Made by a program: the position numbers and the translations under genes
Notes under the pieces: generated by a model
What the model was told of the DNA's origin: nothing
What the model saw: the letters and a program-made list of their open reading frames with translations, nothing else
Database searches by the model: none
From: Acidobacteriota bacterium
GTDB taxonomy: Bacteria; Acidobacteriota; Terriglobia; Terriglobales; Acidobacteriaceae
Direction: 5' to 3'
NCBI GenBank assembly: GCA_003225005.1
Contig: QIAN01000379.1
Span: 1 to 64,000 of the forward strand
DNA length: 64,000 bases
Part shown: positions 42,758 through 52,080 of the stretch, one piece after another
Position numbering within the stretch: the first letter of the stretch is position 1
Layout: each line of letters starts with the position of its first letter

Positions 42758-43525
42758 ATGCCTGACGACGCAAAGCCCCAGCCTTACATCCAGTTCCAGG
42801 ATGTCTCAAAGGCATTTGGCGACAATGTCGTGCTCGATCGCGTCAGTTTTGACGTACTCCCCGGCGAAACTGTGTGCATCCTGGGACGCAGCGGAGTGGG
42901 AAAATCGGTCGCGCTGCAGCACATTATGGGTTTTCTCAAACCCGATTCCGGACGTGTCATCGTGGCCGGCGAGGACATTGCCGGCTACACCGAAGAACAG
43001 ATGGAAGGAATCCGCAAGAAAGTCACTATGGTCTTTCAGAACGGGGCTTTATTCGACTCGCTCACAGTCCTTGAGAATGTCGCATTTCCGCTGCGCGAGA
43101 GTCGCGGTTTGAACGAAGAGCAGATCTTCCAGATCGTTGACGGACTGCTGCAGATGGTGGGCGTACAGGAGATGCGCGATCTGCTGCCCTCGGATCTTTC
43201 CACCGGAATGAAGCGGTCGGTCGCCATCGCCCGAGCGCTGGCGGCGCAGCCCGAATGTGTGCTCTACGACGAACCCACGACCATGGTGGACCCACTCATG
43301 GCACAACTGCTTGGCGACCTCATCAAACGCCTGAAGATTCAACTACACCTGACCAGCGTCGTCGTCACCCATGACATGCGGCTCGCGAATAAGCTAGCCG
43401 ACCGTGTGGTGTTTCTGCACGAGGCCAAGGTGATCTTCTTCGGGACGTATGCAGAGATGGAGAAGTGCCAGGAACCGATCGTGCGGGAATTTCTTGAATT
43501 GGACGAGTTGAAGATTGAAGCCTGA
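42758..43525 (+). CDS. MlaF/Ttg2A-like ABC transporter ATPase
   Basis: 255 residues. Walker A is GRSGVGKSV, the Q-loop VFQNGALFDSLTVLENV, the signature LSTGMKRSVAIARAL (Thr in place of the usual second Gly), Walker B CVLYDEPTTMVDP and the H-loop VVVTHDM. The LFDSLTV block after the Q-loop is characteristic of ATPases of Mla-type lipid transport systems between the membranes. The permease and MCE-domain partners are not adjacent, so it must act with genes elsewhere. The ATG at 42758 has no clear ribosome site; a GTG at 42713 overlapping mobA is the alternative start. Confidence 0.87.
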   Translation: MPDDAKPQPYIQFQDVSKAFGDNVVLDRVSFDVLPGETVCILGRSGVGKSVALQHIMGFLKPDSGRVIVAGEDIAGYTEEQMEGIRKKVTMVFQNGALFDSLTVLENVAFPLRESRGLNEEQIFQIVDGLLQMVGVQEMRDLLPSDLSTGMKRSVAIARALAAQPECVLYDEPTTMVDPLMAQLLGDLIKRLKIQLHLTSVVVTHDMRLANKLADRVVFLHEAKVIFFGTYAEMEKCQEPIVREFLELDELKIEA

Positions 43526-43588
43526 GAAGTGCGCAATGAGTAGCGAGCGGTCAAATAGGCAGGGCCCCTCATCGCTAGCCAGTTTCTT

Positions 43589-44233
43589 CTAAAACCCTTG
43601 CCGCACGAGTTCCTCAATCGTAAGCGAACTTTCCGTTGGATCCCGTTTCATCATTTTCTCCACATATTTCGCGATCAGATCGGCCTCTAGGTTGACCGTA
43701 TCTCCTGCCCTCAGCGACTTGAGGTTGGTCATCTCCACCGTGTGCGGGATAACTGCCACGGTGCAGCGCCTAGCTTCGAGCTTGGCAACCGTCAGGCTGA
43801 TGCCTTCAATCGAAATCGATCCCTTGAAGACGGTGTACTTTTCCACTTCAGCGGGCAGTGCGATTTCGAGCCACCAGTTCTCCGAGTCGGCGATGCGATC
43901 GAGAGCTATGAGCTTGCCGACACCGTCAACGTGACCCTGCACAATGTGACCGCCGAAACGGCCGTCCGCCTTCATGGGGAGCTCGAGATTGACCAGCACG
44001 CCTTCGCGAATGTGCGAAAACGAAGTACGCACCCATGTCTCGGGCGCGAGGTCGGCAGCAAAGCATCCCGGCTTGACATCGACTGCCGTGAGACAGACTC
44101 CGCTGACAGCCACGCTGTCCCCGGTTCTCAGTTCTTTCGGCGTTTTGTCGGCCACAATGGTGATGCGGCGGAGTTCCCCGCGCTGTCGAATGCCACTGAC
44201 GCGTCCGACTTCTTCGATAATGCCGGTGAACAT
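43589..44233 (-). CDS. ribE: Riboflavin synthase, alpha subunit type
   Basis: 214 residues beginning MFTGIIEEVGRV, the invariant start of riboflavin synthases. Two lumazine-binding repeats are visible, the first with SVAVSGVCLTAVD and GGHIVQGHVDGVG, the second with SISIEGISLTVAK and AVIPHTVEMT. It dismutates two 6,7-dimethyl-8-ribityllumazine molecules to riboflavin. It lies 39 bases after ribD on the same strand, forming a riboflavin operon. No FMN riboswitch sequence is seen upstream of ribD. Confidence 0.95.
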   Translation of the reverse strand: MFTGIIEEVGRVSGIRQRGELRRITIVADKTPKELRTGDSVAVSGVCLTAVDVKPGCFAADLAPETWVRTSFSHIREGVLVNLELPMKADGRFGGHIVQGHVDGVGKLIALDRIADSENWWLEIALPAEVEKYTVFKGSISIEGISLTVAKLEARRCTVAVIPHTVEMTNLKSLRAGDTVNLEADLIAKYVEKMMKRDPTESSLTIEELVRQGF

Positions 44234-44272
44234 ATAGCCTCCCTGAAACTCTCTTAGTGCAATTGCGGAGGT

Positions 44273-45445
44273 TCACTCCCCGTATGGATCTCTCACATAT
44301 CCCTCCACCGCGAATTCCTCCCCAAACCGATGCAGTTCGAAGGCCTTCACCTGTGCGGCTTCGTTCAGGTGTCGAAAGCCGGCGCCTGTGGAGAAGGGAA
44401 CCGAGCCAGTTCCCGCCAGAATTTTGGGCGCGTAATAGAGAAAGACTTTGTCCACAATCCCTGCAGCCAAGGCAGCTCCATTTATCGTGGCTCCGCCTTC
44501 GATCAGAGCATTAGTGATTTCCAGTTGCCCCAAACGAACGAGAACAGCATGCAGGTCGGGGCGGCCGTCGGGCGTGGCTGCGGGAAGTTGCTCGACGCGA
44601 ACCCCGCGCTCCTCAAGTTGCGCCTTCTTTGTTCCATTCGGAGCGGAACTGAAAACAAGAACATCATTCTCGATCGAATCTCCATTTTTGACGCTTTCGA
44701 GCAGGCGCGATTCCATCGGCAGGCGCAGGCGCGAATCCAGAATGACGCGCAGCAATGGCCTGCGCCGGGGATGGCCACTGCGGTCGGTGAGCAGAGGATC
44801 GTCTCGAAGGATCGTCCCCGCGCCCACCATGATTGCGTCATGCTGGTGCCGCAGCTCCTGAGCATGCTCGCGAGCCGGTTCGCCGGTAATCCAACCGCCG
44901 GGAGGAGTGCCCGCCGTGCGCTCGAATGACTCGGTTGGCGGGGGAGCAATCTTTCCATCCAGCGTCATCGCGGCTTTCAATGTAACCAGCGGAACTCCAT
45001 GTCGAATGTATCTTGCAAAGCTCTCATTCAGTCGCCGCGCCTCGTTTTCGAGCAGGCCGGTCTCCACTTGAATGCCCGCCGCTCTGAGTTTTTCAAAGCC
45101 CCGGCCGCTGACTTGCGGATTGGGATCGTCCATCGAGGCAACCACGCGCTGAATTCCGGCGGCGATCACCGCATCCGCGCACGGAGGCGTACGGCCGCGA
45201 TGGGAACAGGGCTCGAGATTAATGTAGAGCGTGGCTCCCCGTGCCTTCTCACCGGCGTGATCGAGGGCACGGACTTCGGCATGCTTTACGCCATCGTAAG
45301 TGTAGGCTCCGGTGCCGACGATATTTCCCTGCGCGTCCACGATCACGGCGCCCACCCGCGGATTGGGCGATGCCAGCCCCGTGCCCTGGCTGGCGAGATC
45401 CAGCGCACGGCGGAGAAATCGCTCGTCAGCAGTACGGTCTGTCAT
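44273..45445 (-). CDS. ribD: Bifunctional riboflavin deaminase/reductase RibD
   Basis: 390 residues. The N-terminal deaminase domain has the zinc ligands in HAEVRAL and PCSHRGRTPPC. The C-terminal reductase domain (from about residue 150) has KAAMTLDGKIA, HDAIMVGAGTILRDDPLLT and LIEGGATINGAAL. It converts the pyrimidine product of GTP cyclohydrolase II to 5-amino-6-ribitylamino-uracil phosphate in two steps. It is full length for a fused enzyme and directly precedes ribE. Confidence 0.96.
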   Translation of the reverse strand: MTDRTADERFLRRALDLASQGTGLASPNPRVGAVIVDAQGNIVGTGAYTYDGVKHAEVRALDHAGEKARGATLYINLEPCSHRGRTPPCADAVIAAGIQRVVASMDDPNPQVSGRGFEKLRAAGIQVETGLLENEARRLNESFARYIRHGVPLVTLKAAMTLDGKIAPPPTESFERTAGTPPGGWITGEPAREHAQELRHQHDAIMVGAGTILRDDPLLTDRSGHPRRRPLLRVILDSRLRLPMESRLLESVKNGDSIENDVLVFSSAPNGTKKAQLEERGVRVEQLPAATPDGRPDLHAVLVRLGQLEITNALIEGGATINGAALAAGIVDKVFLYYAPKILAGTGSVPFSTGAGFRHLNEAAQVKAFELHRFGEEFAVEGYVRDPYGE

Positions 45446-45521
45446 TGAAGTTATGATTGACCCTGTGTAATGAAAGACAGCTTCTCACCTGTGCATCAGT
45501 GCTTTACGGCCAGTGACGCGC

Positions 45522-45740
45522 CTATTGCCGGCGCGGTGGAAAAGCTCGGTAGGAATCATCTTCAGGCTCGGCTACCGCAGCGCCACTTCGGTCCTTAGGT
45601 CCCCGGCGGAGCGGGGCGAACTTGTACGCGTAAGGATCCTCCGGCATCGGTGGCTTCGGGCGGCGCAAGCCACGTAACAATTCCATGAGGCTGCGCAGGA
45701 GCGAACGGCGTTTGCCTGACTGCGACACGGCAATCCTCAC
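45522..45740 (-). CDS. Small basic protein coupled to ftsY, function unknown
   Basis: 72 residues, starting at a GTG that overlaps the ftsY stop by four bases (GTGA), so it is translated after FtsY. The composition is basic and proline-rich ([40 protein letters not shown]), with one short amphipathic helix and no membrane segment. It is too small and plain to assign. The coupling to a signal-recognition receptor gene is the only clue. Confidence 0.6.
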   Translation of the reverse strand: MRIAVSQSGKRRSLLRSLMELLRGLRRPKPPMPEDPYAYKFAPLRRGPKDRSGAAVAEPEDDSYRAFPPRRQ

Positions 45741-46690
45741 TCGAACAGCGAATCCACAAATTCCTTCGGATCGAATGGCAGTAGATCGCCTGCCTTCTCG
45801 CCCACTCCGACAAAGCGGACCGGCAAGCCCAATTCACGGCAGATGGCCACCACCACACCGCCCTTAGCCGTACCATCGAGTTTGGCGAGCACGATGCCGG
45901 TGACGCCAGCCGACTGAGTAAATAAGCGTGCCTGCTCGAGGCCATTCTGGCCAGTGGTAGCGTCCATGACCAGCAAAGTTTCATGCGGCGCGCCTGGAAT
46001 AATGCGTTGCGCTGTGCGGCGCATCTTTTCCAGCTCGGACATCAAGTTGGTCTTGGTGTGGAGGCGTCCGGCGGTATCAACAATCACGTAGTCGGTCTTG
46101 CGCGCGCTGGCGGCCTGTAGTGCGTCGAACAGCACCGCCGCCGGGTCGCCGCCGGGCTTGGTTTTGATCACTTCCGTACCCGTGCGTTGCCCCCAGATCT
46201 CGAGCTGATCGATGGCGGCGGCTCGGAATGTGTCAGCCGCGCACAGCAGAACCGTCTTGCCCTCCGAGCGGAATACCTGTGAGAGCTTGCCGATCGTTGT
46301 GGTCTTTCCCGTGCCGTTCACGCCGACCACCAGAATCACCTCCGGCGTGCCCTCCACTTTCTGTACCGGCCGTGTATTCACAGCGTTCAGAATCGCAAGC
46401 AGTTCTTCTTTTAGCAGGCGTTTGAGCTCTTGCACGTCTTTGATCTCTCTGCGGTCCGCTTTATCGCGCAGCTTCCCTAGCACCTCCTCGGTGGTAGCGG
46501 TGCCCAAATCGGCGCCGATGAGTATGCCTTCAAGCTCGTCGAGAGTCGAACGATCGATCTCCCTGCCGAATGAGACGACGTCTTCAATGCTCTCAGCGAG
46601 GTTCTCCCGCGTGCGCGTGACCGCCTGCTTCATGCGGTCAAAAAAACCAGTTTTCTTCTCTTCGGTGCTGCCGAACAAGGTTTGAATCAT
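45737..46690 (-). CDS. ftsY: Signal recognition particle receptor FtsY
   Basis: 317 residues with a short N-terminal acidic part ([20 protein letters not shown]), i.e. no long A domain. The N domain is at about 20-100, and the G domain has the P-loop [38 protein letters not shown] and [10 protein letters not shown]. It docks ribosome-SRP complexes at the inner membrane. The RNA component of SRP is encoded 15 kb away at 61.5 kb. A small basic protein gene is coupled downstream. Confidence 0.97.
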   Translation of the reverse strand: MIQTLFGSTEEKKTGFFDRMKQAVTRTRENLAESIEDVVSFGREIDRSTLDELEGILIGADLGTATTEEVLGKLRDKADRREIKDVQELKRLLKEELLAILNAVNTRPVQKVEGTPEVILVVGVNGTGKTTTIGKLSQVFRSEGKTVLLCAADTFRAAAIDQLEIWGQRTGTEVIKTKPGGDPAAVLFDALQAASARKTDYVIVDTAGRLHTKTNLMSELEKMRRTAQRIIPGAPHETLLVMDATTGQNGLEQARLFTQSAGVTGIVLAKLDGTAKGGVVVAICRELGLPVRFVGVGEKAGDLLPFDPKEFVDSLFE

Positions 46691-46806
46691 GGGAAAAACC
46701 GCAACCCATCATTATAGCGGGCAGGAGACGGCATAGAACGCGCCAGCGCCGATCGATGAGAGGTAAACAACGAGAAGCAATGACAGGCAAACGATAAACA
46801 GTGGTA

Positions 46807-48672
46807 CTAGACGCGGACCTCCTCGTCCGCAGCGCTGTCAACTGCGAGTGATGCTGTCGCGGTAACCGCGACCGGAGCTACCGCCGGCTGCGTGGAGGGC
46901 GTGGCGGCGGCATTCGCCGGTGCGGGTTGGACCGCAGTCCTGACGGTGAGGCGTTGAATGCGGATTTCACCGCGTCCGTAGACTGCGATGATCGCATCGA
47001 CGGCTTTGGGATCGAGGCGCTTGCCGGCAAGATCGCGGATGATGCCCAGTGCTTCTTCCGGAGTATGTGCGTGCTGGTACGGGCGGTTGGTGGTCAAGGC
47101 ATCGAAAGTATCAGCTACGGCGATCACGCGCGCCAGCAGCGGTACCTGGTCGTCCTTGAGCCCGTAGGGATAGCCGCGGCCATCCAGCGCTTCATGGTGG
47201 AGCTCGATGCCGGGCAACATCGCTGCCAACTGTTTCACCGGGCGAAGGATGTTCGCCCCCTTGGTGGTGTGCGTTTTCATGACTTCAAATTCTTCCGCGG
47301 TTAAGGCTCCGGGTTTCTTCAGGATCCCGTCTTCGATGCCAATCTTGCCCACGTCATGCAGTTGGGCGGAGATTTGCAGGGTTTCGAGAAAGTCGGAGGG
47401 CAACTCCATTTCCTTGGCAATCATCAAGGAGTAGCGCGTAACCCGGTCGGAGTGCCCACGCGTGTAAGGATCTTTTTCGTCGACCGCGCCGGTTAACATC
47501 TGGATCGAGCCCATGAATAGCGCACGATTTTCTTCGGCAGCCTGCTTGAGATCCTCGACGAATCGCTCGAGTTCCTCGGACATGGTGTTGAAGGTCTCGG
47601 CCAATTCACCGATCTCCGTGCGGCTCCACAGGTGGACGCGTTGAGAAAAGTCCCCGCTGGCAATAGCCCGGCTGGTTTGGGTGAGCACCTCCAAGGGATT
47701 GGTGATGCGTCGGGCCGCAAAAATACTTACGCCAACGCTCAGAAGCACCGCCAGCAAGGCCAAGAGCCGGCCTGTGCGTTGCATTTCGTAAACCCCGCGG
47801 TAAGCCTCGCGGCGTGGCTTCTGGACTACGACCGCCCAGTCCAGGGCGGTAACTGGGCTGTAGGTACCCAACATTTCTATGTCCTGCTTGCCGTCGTGGA
47901 CACTGAACTCCTTGGTAGCGGCCAGTTGCGCCTTGCTGCCTTCATCCACGAAGTTGCGAACGATTTCGAGATTCTTCATGTCTTGTCCGGTGGCATACTC
48001 CGGGGAAGCGGAAGCCACCAGCCGGCCCTGTGAATCAACCACATACGGAATCAGACCGCCGCGGTTCACTTCCTGCAGGCGGCGAATTAGAAATTCCAGG
48101 TCCACAACCGATGCGATCACCCCCAGAAAGCGACCGCCATACATGACCGGAGCGCTCACCAGCAAGACGGTGCGAGCCGATTTGCCGTTCCCCACCACCA
48201 ATGTCTGCCCGTTGTAAACGCGGCCTTCGCGGGCCGCAGCGTAGGCACGCTCCAGTTCGCGCTGCAGGAAAGCATCCGGGGCAATGCGCCCAGCGGAAAT
48301 GCCTTTGGCGTCAGCGTTGAGCAGGGTGGCATAGGCCAGTTCGTCAGATGACCCAACAAAATTCTCCAGCAGGGCGCGTAGTTCTGGAGCTTCGATGTTC
48401 TGTGTTCCGATGTCGCCGCCGCTCGCCACCTGGATGGCTGAGGACAGATTGGCCAGCATCATCCGCAGAGATTGTTGATGTTGGGAAAGATCATCGGCCA
48501 GAGAACGCGTAACCGTGTTCTGCAGCAGCATCTCGTTGGTCTTCAGCCGGTCCCGGTTAATGGCCTCCACCTGCGTGGAGTAGAAATACATGGGCACGAC
48601 GCTGATCATCACGAGCACACCGAGGATTACGTACAGAATCGGAATGCGCACGGCGCTGGGCTGGGCGGACAA
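46807..48672 (-). CDS. Cache-HAMP-HD-GYP cyclic di-GMP phosphodiesterase
   Basis: 621 residues from a TTG preceded by GGAGG. The first membrane helix (VRIPILYVILGVLVMISVVPM) and a second near residue 305 flank a double-Cache periplasmic sensor. HAMP follows (RRITNPLEVLTQTSRAIASGDFSQRV ... EIGELAETFNTM). The HD-GYP domain has HDVGKIGIEDGIL and HHEALDGRGYP, with HSDRVTRYS upstream, all metal ligands kept. It should hydrolyse cyclic di-GMP in response to a small periplasmic ligand. The last 70 residues are a Pro/Ala/Thr-rich tail. Confidence 0.93.
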   Translation of the reverse strand: MSAQPSAVRIPILYVILGVLVMISVVPMYFYSTQVEAINRDRLKTNEMLLQNTVTRSLADDLSQHQQSLRMMLANLSSAIQVASGGDIGTQNIEAPELRALLENFVGSSDELAYATLLNADAKGISAGRIAPDAFLQRELERAYAAAREGRVYNGQTLVVGNGKSARTVLLVSAPVMYGGRFLGVIASVVDLEFLIRRLQEVNRGGLIPYVVDSQGRLVASASPEYATGQDMKNLEIVRNFVDEGSKAQLAATKEFSVHDGKQDIEMLGTYSPVTALDWAVVVQKPRREAYRGVYEMQRTGRLLALLAVLLSVGVSIFAARRITNPLEVLTQTSRAIASGDFSQRVHLWSRTEIGELAETFNTMSEELERFVEDLKQAAEENRALFMGSIQMLTGAVDEKDPYTRGHSDRVTRYSLMIAKEMELPSDFLETLQISAQLHDVGKIGIEDGILKKPGALTAEEFEVMKTHTTKGANILRPVKQLAAMLPGIELHHEALDGRGYPYGLKDDQVPLLARVIAVADTFDALTTNRPYQHAHTPEEALGIIRDLAGKRLDPKAVDAIIAVYGRGEIRIQRLTVRTAVQPAPANAAATPSTQPAVAPVAVTATASLAVDSAADEEVRV

Positions 48673-48990
48673 GTTCCTCCTTCCACCAATGCCGCGTCTC
48701 GGCGAAGTGGCGGCAGAATCTGATTACCCTCAATTTTAAAGGGTCAGAGGTTCGCCCTAGTCCAAAACCGGGACCAGCGCCGTTACCAAAGTGTCGTCGA
48801 AAAGCCTTGTCCGGCGCGGTTTGGCGGGGAAGGACTTGGCTTGGCTCCGGACCACCGGGGAGTCACGAATTCCTATAGGGAATGACGATTCTGATTGCCA
48901 ATTGCCGACTATCCAGTGAAAACTTCTCGAGCCGAGTGACAATTTCTGTCATAAGGGACAACTATTTGAAAACCCGAAGCGTAGTTGGTT
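48673..48990. other. Non-coding gap between gpsA and the HD-GYP gene
   Basis: No gene seen in 318 bases. ATTCC-tatag-GGAAT at about 48869 is a small palindrome. The promoter of the HD-GYP gene must lie in the left part, but no consensus is clear. Confidence 0.35.
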
Positions 48991-50010
48991 TCACACAGCA
49001 ATTTCGCTTTTGCCGCTGCGCGTCATCAATTCCTGGATGGCATCTCTTGGCGACTTCCCGTGGTGCAAGATGGCGTGAATCTGCTCGGTAATTGGCATTT
49101 CAACCTGGCGAGAGTGCGCCAAGCCAACCGCCGCCGTGGTGGTGAACACTCCCTCGGCAACCATGCCGTGCATGTCAGCGATAATTTCGGGCAGTTTTCG
49201 TTCCCGGCCGAGTTCAACGCCAACTCGGCGGTTGCGGGAAAGACCTCCGGTGCAGGTGAGGACCAGATCACCCAGGCCCGCCAATCCCGCCATGGTCTCG
49301 GCCCGCCCCCCGCAGGCCACTACCAGGCGCGTCATTTCGGCGAGGCCACGCGTGATCAACGCAGCTATGGAATTGTGTCCCAAACCCAGGCCGTCGCAGA
49401 TGCCGGCGGCGATCGCCACAATATTTTTCAGCGCGCCCCCCAGTTCCACGCCAATCACATCGTCGTTGGTGTAGATTCGAAAGCTCCGATCGCTGAATTC
49501 CCGCTGCACCAGCTGCCCGAGTTCGGCGTCAGGGGAAGCAACGGTTACGGCCGTGGGATCCCCTCGTGCAACCTCCAGCGCAAAGGAAGGACCGCTGAGA
49601 GCACCAACTCGTGGCGTCCATCCACCATCGGCTTCAAGCACGTCCATGATGACCTCAGTCATGCGTTCGAGAGAGCTCTCTTCAAGCCCTTTGCTCGCGC
49701 TTACAATGACGGTTTCCTGCCGCAAGTGTGGCCGCATCTGCTCGAAGATCCCGCGGCAGTGTTGCGATGGCATTACGCTAACTAAGATTTCTGCACCCTC
49801 CAGCGCCTCCGCCAGAGTATTGGTGGGCGTCACCGTATCGGGAATGCGATGGCCCGGAAGAAACTTTTGGTTCACACGCCCGCGGGCAATGCCTTCCGAG
49901 ACCTGCTGTTCATGCGCCCAAAGACGTACCCGATGTGATCCCCTGCGTCCGAGAACGATCGCGAGTCCTGTCCCCCACGCTCCCGCTCCGATGATCGCGA
50001 TCTGACTCAT
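48991..50010 (-). CDS. gpsA: Glycerol-3-phosphate dehydrogenase (NAD(P)+)
   Basis: 339 residues from the ATG at 50010. The Rossmann motif is IIGAGAWGTGLAIVLGRRG, the catalytic-lysine region SASKGLEESS and GALSGPSFALEVA, followed by GGALKNIVAIAAGICDGLGLGHNSIAALITRGLAEM. It reduces dihydroxyacetone phosphate to sn-glycerol-3-phosphate for phospholipids. Its start overlaps the stop of plsY by four bases (ATGA), so product and next-step enzymes are co-translated. Family length is normal. Confidence 0.96.
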   Translation of the reverse strand: MSQIAIIGAGAWGTGLAIVLGRRGSHRVRLWAHEQQVSEGIARGRVNQKFLPGHRIPDTVTPTNTLAEALEGAEILVSVMPSQHCRGIFEQMRPHLRQETVIVSASKGLEESSLERMTEVIMDVLEADGGWTPRVGALSGPSFALEVARGDPTAVTVASPDAELGQLVQREFSDRSFRIYTNDDVIGVELGGALKNIVAIAAGICDGLGLGHNSIAALITRGLAEMTRLVVACGGRAETMAGLAGLGDLVLTCTGGLSRNRRVGVELGRERKLPEIIADMHGMVAEGVFTTTAAVGLAHSRQVEMPITEQIHAILHHGKSPRDAIQELMTRSGKSEIAV

Positions 50011-50681
50011 GTGCGCCTCGATCTGAACCTGGTCTCGGTGCCTGCGAGCAGCCTGCCGATGTTTTGGTGGTGCCTGGCGATAATGAAAAGAGAAGCGAAA
50101 CCCATACAGAGGAGCGCCATCGGTGCTCCGCCATATTCGTGCGTCTGCCACGCTAAGGACGGAAAGAGCATGACCGCGGTGATTGATGCCACAGAAACGT
50201 AACGGAAGACCAGCATGACCACGATGAAAACGCCCGCTGCCAGTACGATTGCCTTGGGAGCGATTATCAAGAATGATCCTAAGGCAGTCGCGACCCCTTT
50301 ACCTCCGCGGAATTTCAACCATACGGGGAACATGTGACCGAGAATGGCGAATAACGCGGCGGCGGCTGCCCTGACGGCCACAACCGAAGGCATTGGCGAC
50401 CACAGATGATCCGGATACCAAGGATGCGAATCAGCCCAGCCCATGATCTGACTGCGGCTGAGCATGATCGCCACTACCACGGCAGCCGACCCTTTGAGTG
50501 CATCGAGCAGTAGTGTGATTAGACCCAGCGCTGGCGACTTCCGCGAAACATTCGTGGCCCCGATATTTCCGCTGCCGCTCCGCCGCACATCTTCCCCACG
50601 AAAAATCCGCACCAGGAGATATCCGAAGGGGATCGATCCTAGAAGGTAGCTGACAACGGCGACAAGGAGAATGATGGACAT
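50007..50681 (-). CDS. plsY: Acyl-phosphate:glycerol-3-phosphate acyltransferase
   Basis: 224 residues with five or more membrane segments from the ATG at 50681 (MSIILLVAVVSYLLGSIPFGYLL). The three PlsY motifs are present: GSIPFG, GSGNIGATNVSR and KFRGGKGVATALG. It acylates glycerol-3-phosphate from acyl-phosphate in the inner membrane. It overlaps gpsA, whose product is its substrate, and follows the ThpR gene by about 45 bases. Confidence 0.95.
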   Translation of the reverse strand: MSIILLVAVVSYLLGSIPFGYLLVRIFRGEDVRRSGSGNIGATNVSRKSPALGLITLLLDALKGSAAVVVAIMLSRSQIMGWADSHPWYPDHLWSPMPSVVAVRAAAAALFAILGHMFPVWLKFRGGKGVATALGSFLIIAPKAIVLAAGVFIVVMLVFRYVSVASITAVMLFPSLAWQTHEYGGAPMALLCMGFASLFIIARHHQNIGRLLAGTETRFRSRRT

Positions 50682-50726
50682 GCTCTGTGAGTCAATGCTC
50701 GATGGCGCATCTACATCCGGCCGCAA

Positions 50727-51308
50727 TCACAGGGTAAAGCCTGCCAGCTTCTCGTACCGCGATCCGCCCCGAGATAGATGGCTCTGATAAAGAAAAAACT
50801 CGCGGGCCGTCATGGTACCAAACTCGGGAACGGGCAACGCCGCTAGTTTTTCCTCGAGGCGCTGAAAGCCACGCTTGAAACCGTCCATCTTGGACCGCGG
50901 CGATCGCGAGCCCCCACCACCCCGAGCGAGCGTAAGGTGAGGGCTGAAAGGATGGTCTTGTTTGGCGATGCCGAGCGACGCCACTCGGTCATCCACCGTC
51001 GACGCGAGTGCAGCCAACGACGGTCCCGCCTCGATGCCCAGCCAAAAAACGCGAGGCGATTTCGCACCGGGAAAGAAACCGGAGCCTCGAATGTTCATTT
51101 CGATGGCATGGGCTTCGACCGCCTTCAGCGCCTCTTTGATCTGATCCATATTCTCGGGCGCTGTTTCTCCGATGAACTTCAGCGTGATGTGCAGCGATTC
51201 TGGACGCACCCAGCGCGCGTCCGGGGCAAACCCGCGCACTCCATCTATGAAGCGGGCAATACGGTGGCGGATGGCTTCGTCGATGTCGAGTGCGATGAAG
51301 ATGCGCAT
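50727..51308 (-). CDS. thpR: RNA 2',3'-cyclic phosphodiesterase
   Basis: 193 residues of the 2H phosphoesterase family (formerly LigT). The two catalytic HxTx motifs are HITLKF at residue 40 and HLTLAR near 128. MRIFIALDID is the usual start. It opens 2',3'-cyclic phosphate ends of RNA in vitro; the cellular role is unclear. A basic insert (GGGSRSPRSKMDGFKRG) follows the second motif. It heads the thpR-plsY-gpsA set. Confidence 0.92.
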   Translation of the reverse strand: MRIFIALDIDEAIRHRIARFIDGVRGFAPDARWVRPESLHITLKFIGETAPENMDQIKEALKAVEAHAIEMNIRGSGFFPGAKSPRVFWLGIEAGPSLAALASTVDDRVASLGIAKQDHPFSPHLTLARGGGGSRSPRSKMDGFKRGFQRLEEKLAALPVPEFGTMTAREFFLYQSHLSRGGSRYEKLAGFTL

Positions 51309-51439
51309 AACAAAAGCAGCGCTTGGCTTTTAGCCCACATTTCCTTTTTGAATCTAGCATAAGTCACCTTATGATCGCGCCAACGCCAGTATTCATGCGG
51401 CTTTGAGAGCACAATCAACACCGTGGAGGCTTCGTCCCA

Positions 51440-52080
51440 GTGGGTGAGAAACAAAATCAGCACTTTCAGCTCTCGTTTAACCCGTCCTTGAAAGTTGATT
51501 TCCAAGGTTCTCGCGTCACCTCCGACAGTGGTCGGCTTTTGGTGCGCGAGTTGGATGAACGTCTGGGGTTACGTTCGCTCATGGTTGAGCACCTGAGAGA
51601 CGATCGGCGGGGAAAGAACACGCAGTTGCCGCTCCCGGACCTGCTGCGACAGTCCATCTACAGTCGCTTGGCGGGATACGAGGATCCGAACGATGCGGAG
51701 CGGCTGTCGCAAGATCCGACCTTCCGCTTGATCGGCTCGGACAAGATCTGGGAGCGCGGGGCAGCCTTGCCTTCGCGCTTGCATTGGTTCGAGACCGAGG
51801 TGCTGAGCCAAGACGAGAACCTGGAATCTGGGCCGAATCAATCGGAAACTGCTGGCAAAGGCGGAGGCTATGGATTCCCCCCGGCGAGTGGTGCTGGATA
51901 TGGACAGCACGGAAATCCCGGTCTATGGAGAACAGGAGCAGGAGCGCCTACAACGGGCATTTTGAGTCGACCTGCTATCACCCGCTGCTACTGTTCAAGG
52001 GTAAGCGTGAGACCAAGCACAGGATTGACGAACGTGGATTCTGCTTGACTACAGATCTTACTTCGTGCAGGTTTCGCTGA
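51440..52080 (+). pseudogene. IS1380-family transposase remnant
   Basis: The GTG at 51440 starts the typical IS1380 N-terminus (NQHFQLSFNPSLKVDFQGSRVTSDSGRLLVRELDERLGL ... DPNDAERLSQDPTFRLIGSDKIWERGAALPSRL). A shift near 51828 enters the frame LGRINRKLLAKAEAMDSPRRVVLDMDSTEIPVYGEQEQ, which holds the first catalytic Asp (DMDST). Another shift near 51930 gives SAYNGHFESTCYHPLLLFKG, after which similarity stops and the frame runs out at 52080. Over half of the transposase is missing. I could not identify terminal inverted repeats. It separates thpR from the SYLF gene. Confidence 0.8.

Noticed and set aside
45446-45521. Possible FMN riboswitch before ribD
   Set aside because: The conserved FMN-box words (such as AGGGCAGGG and GACCGGCGGT) are absent from the leader.
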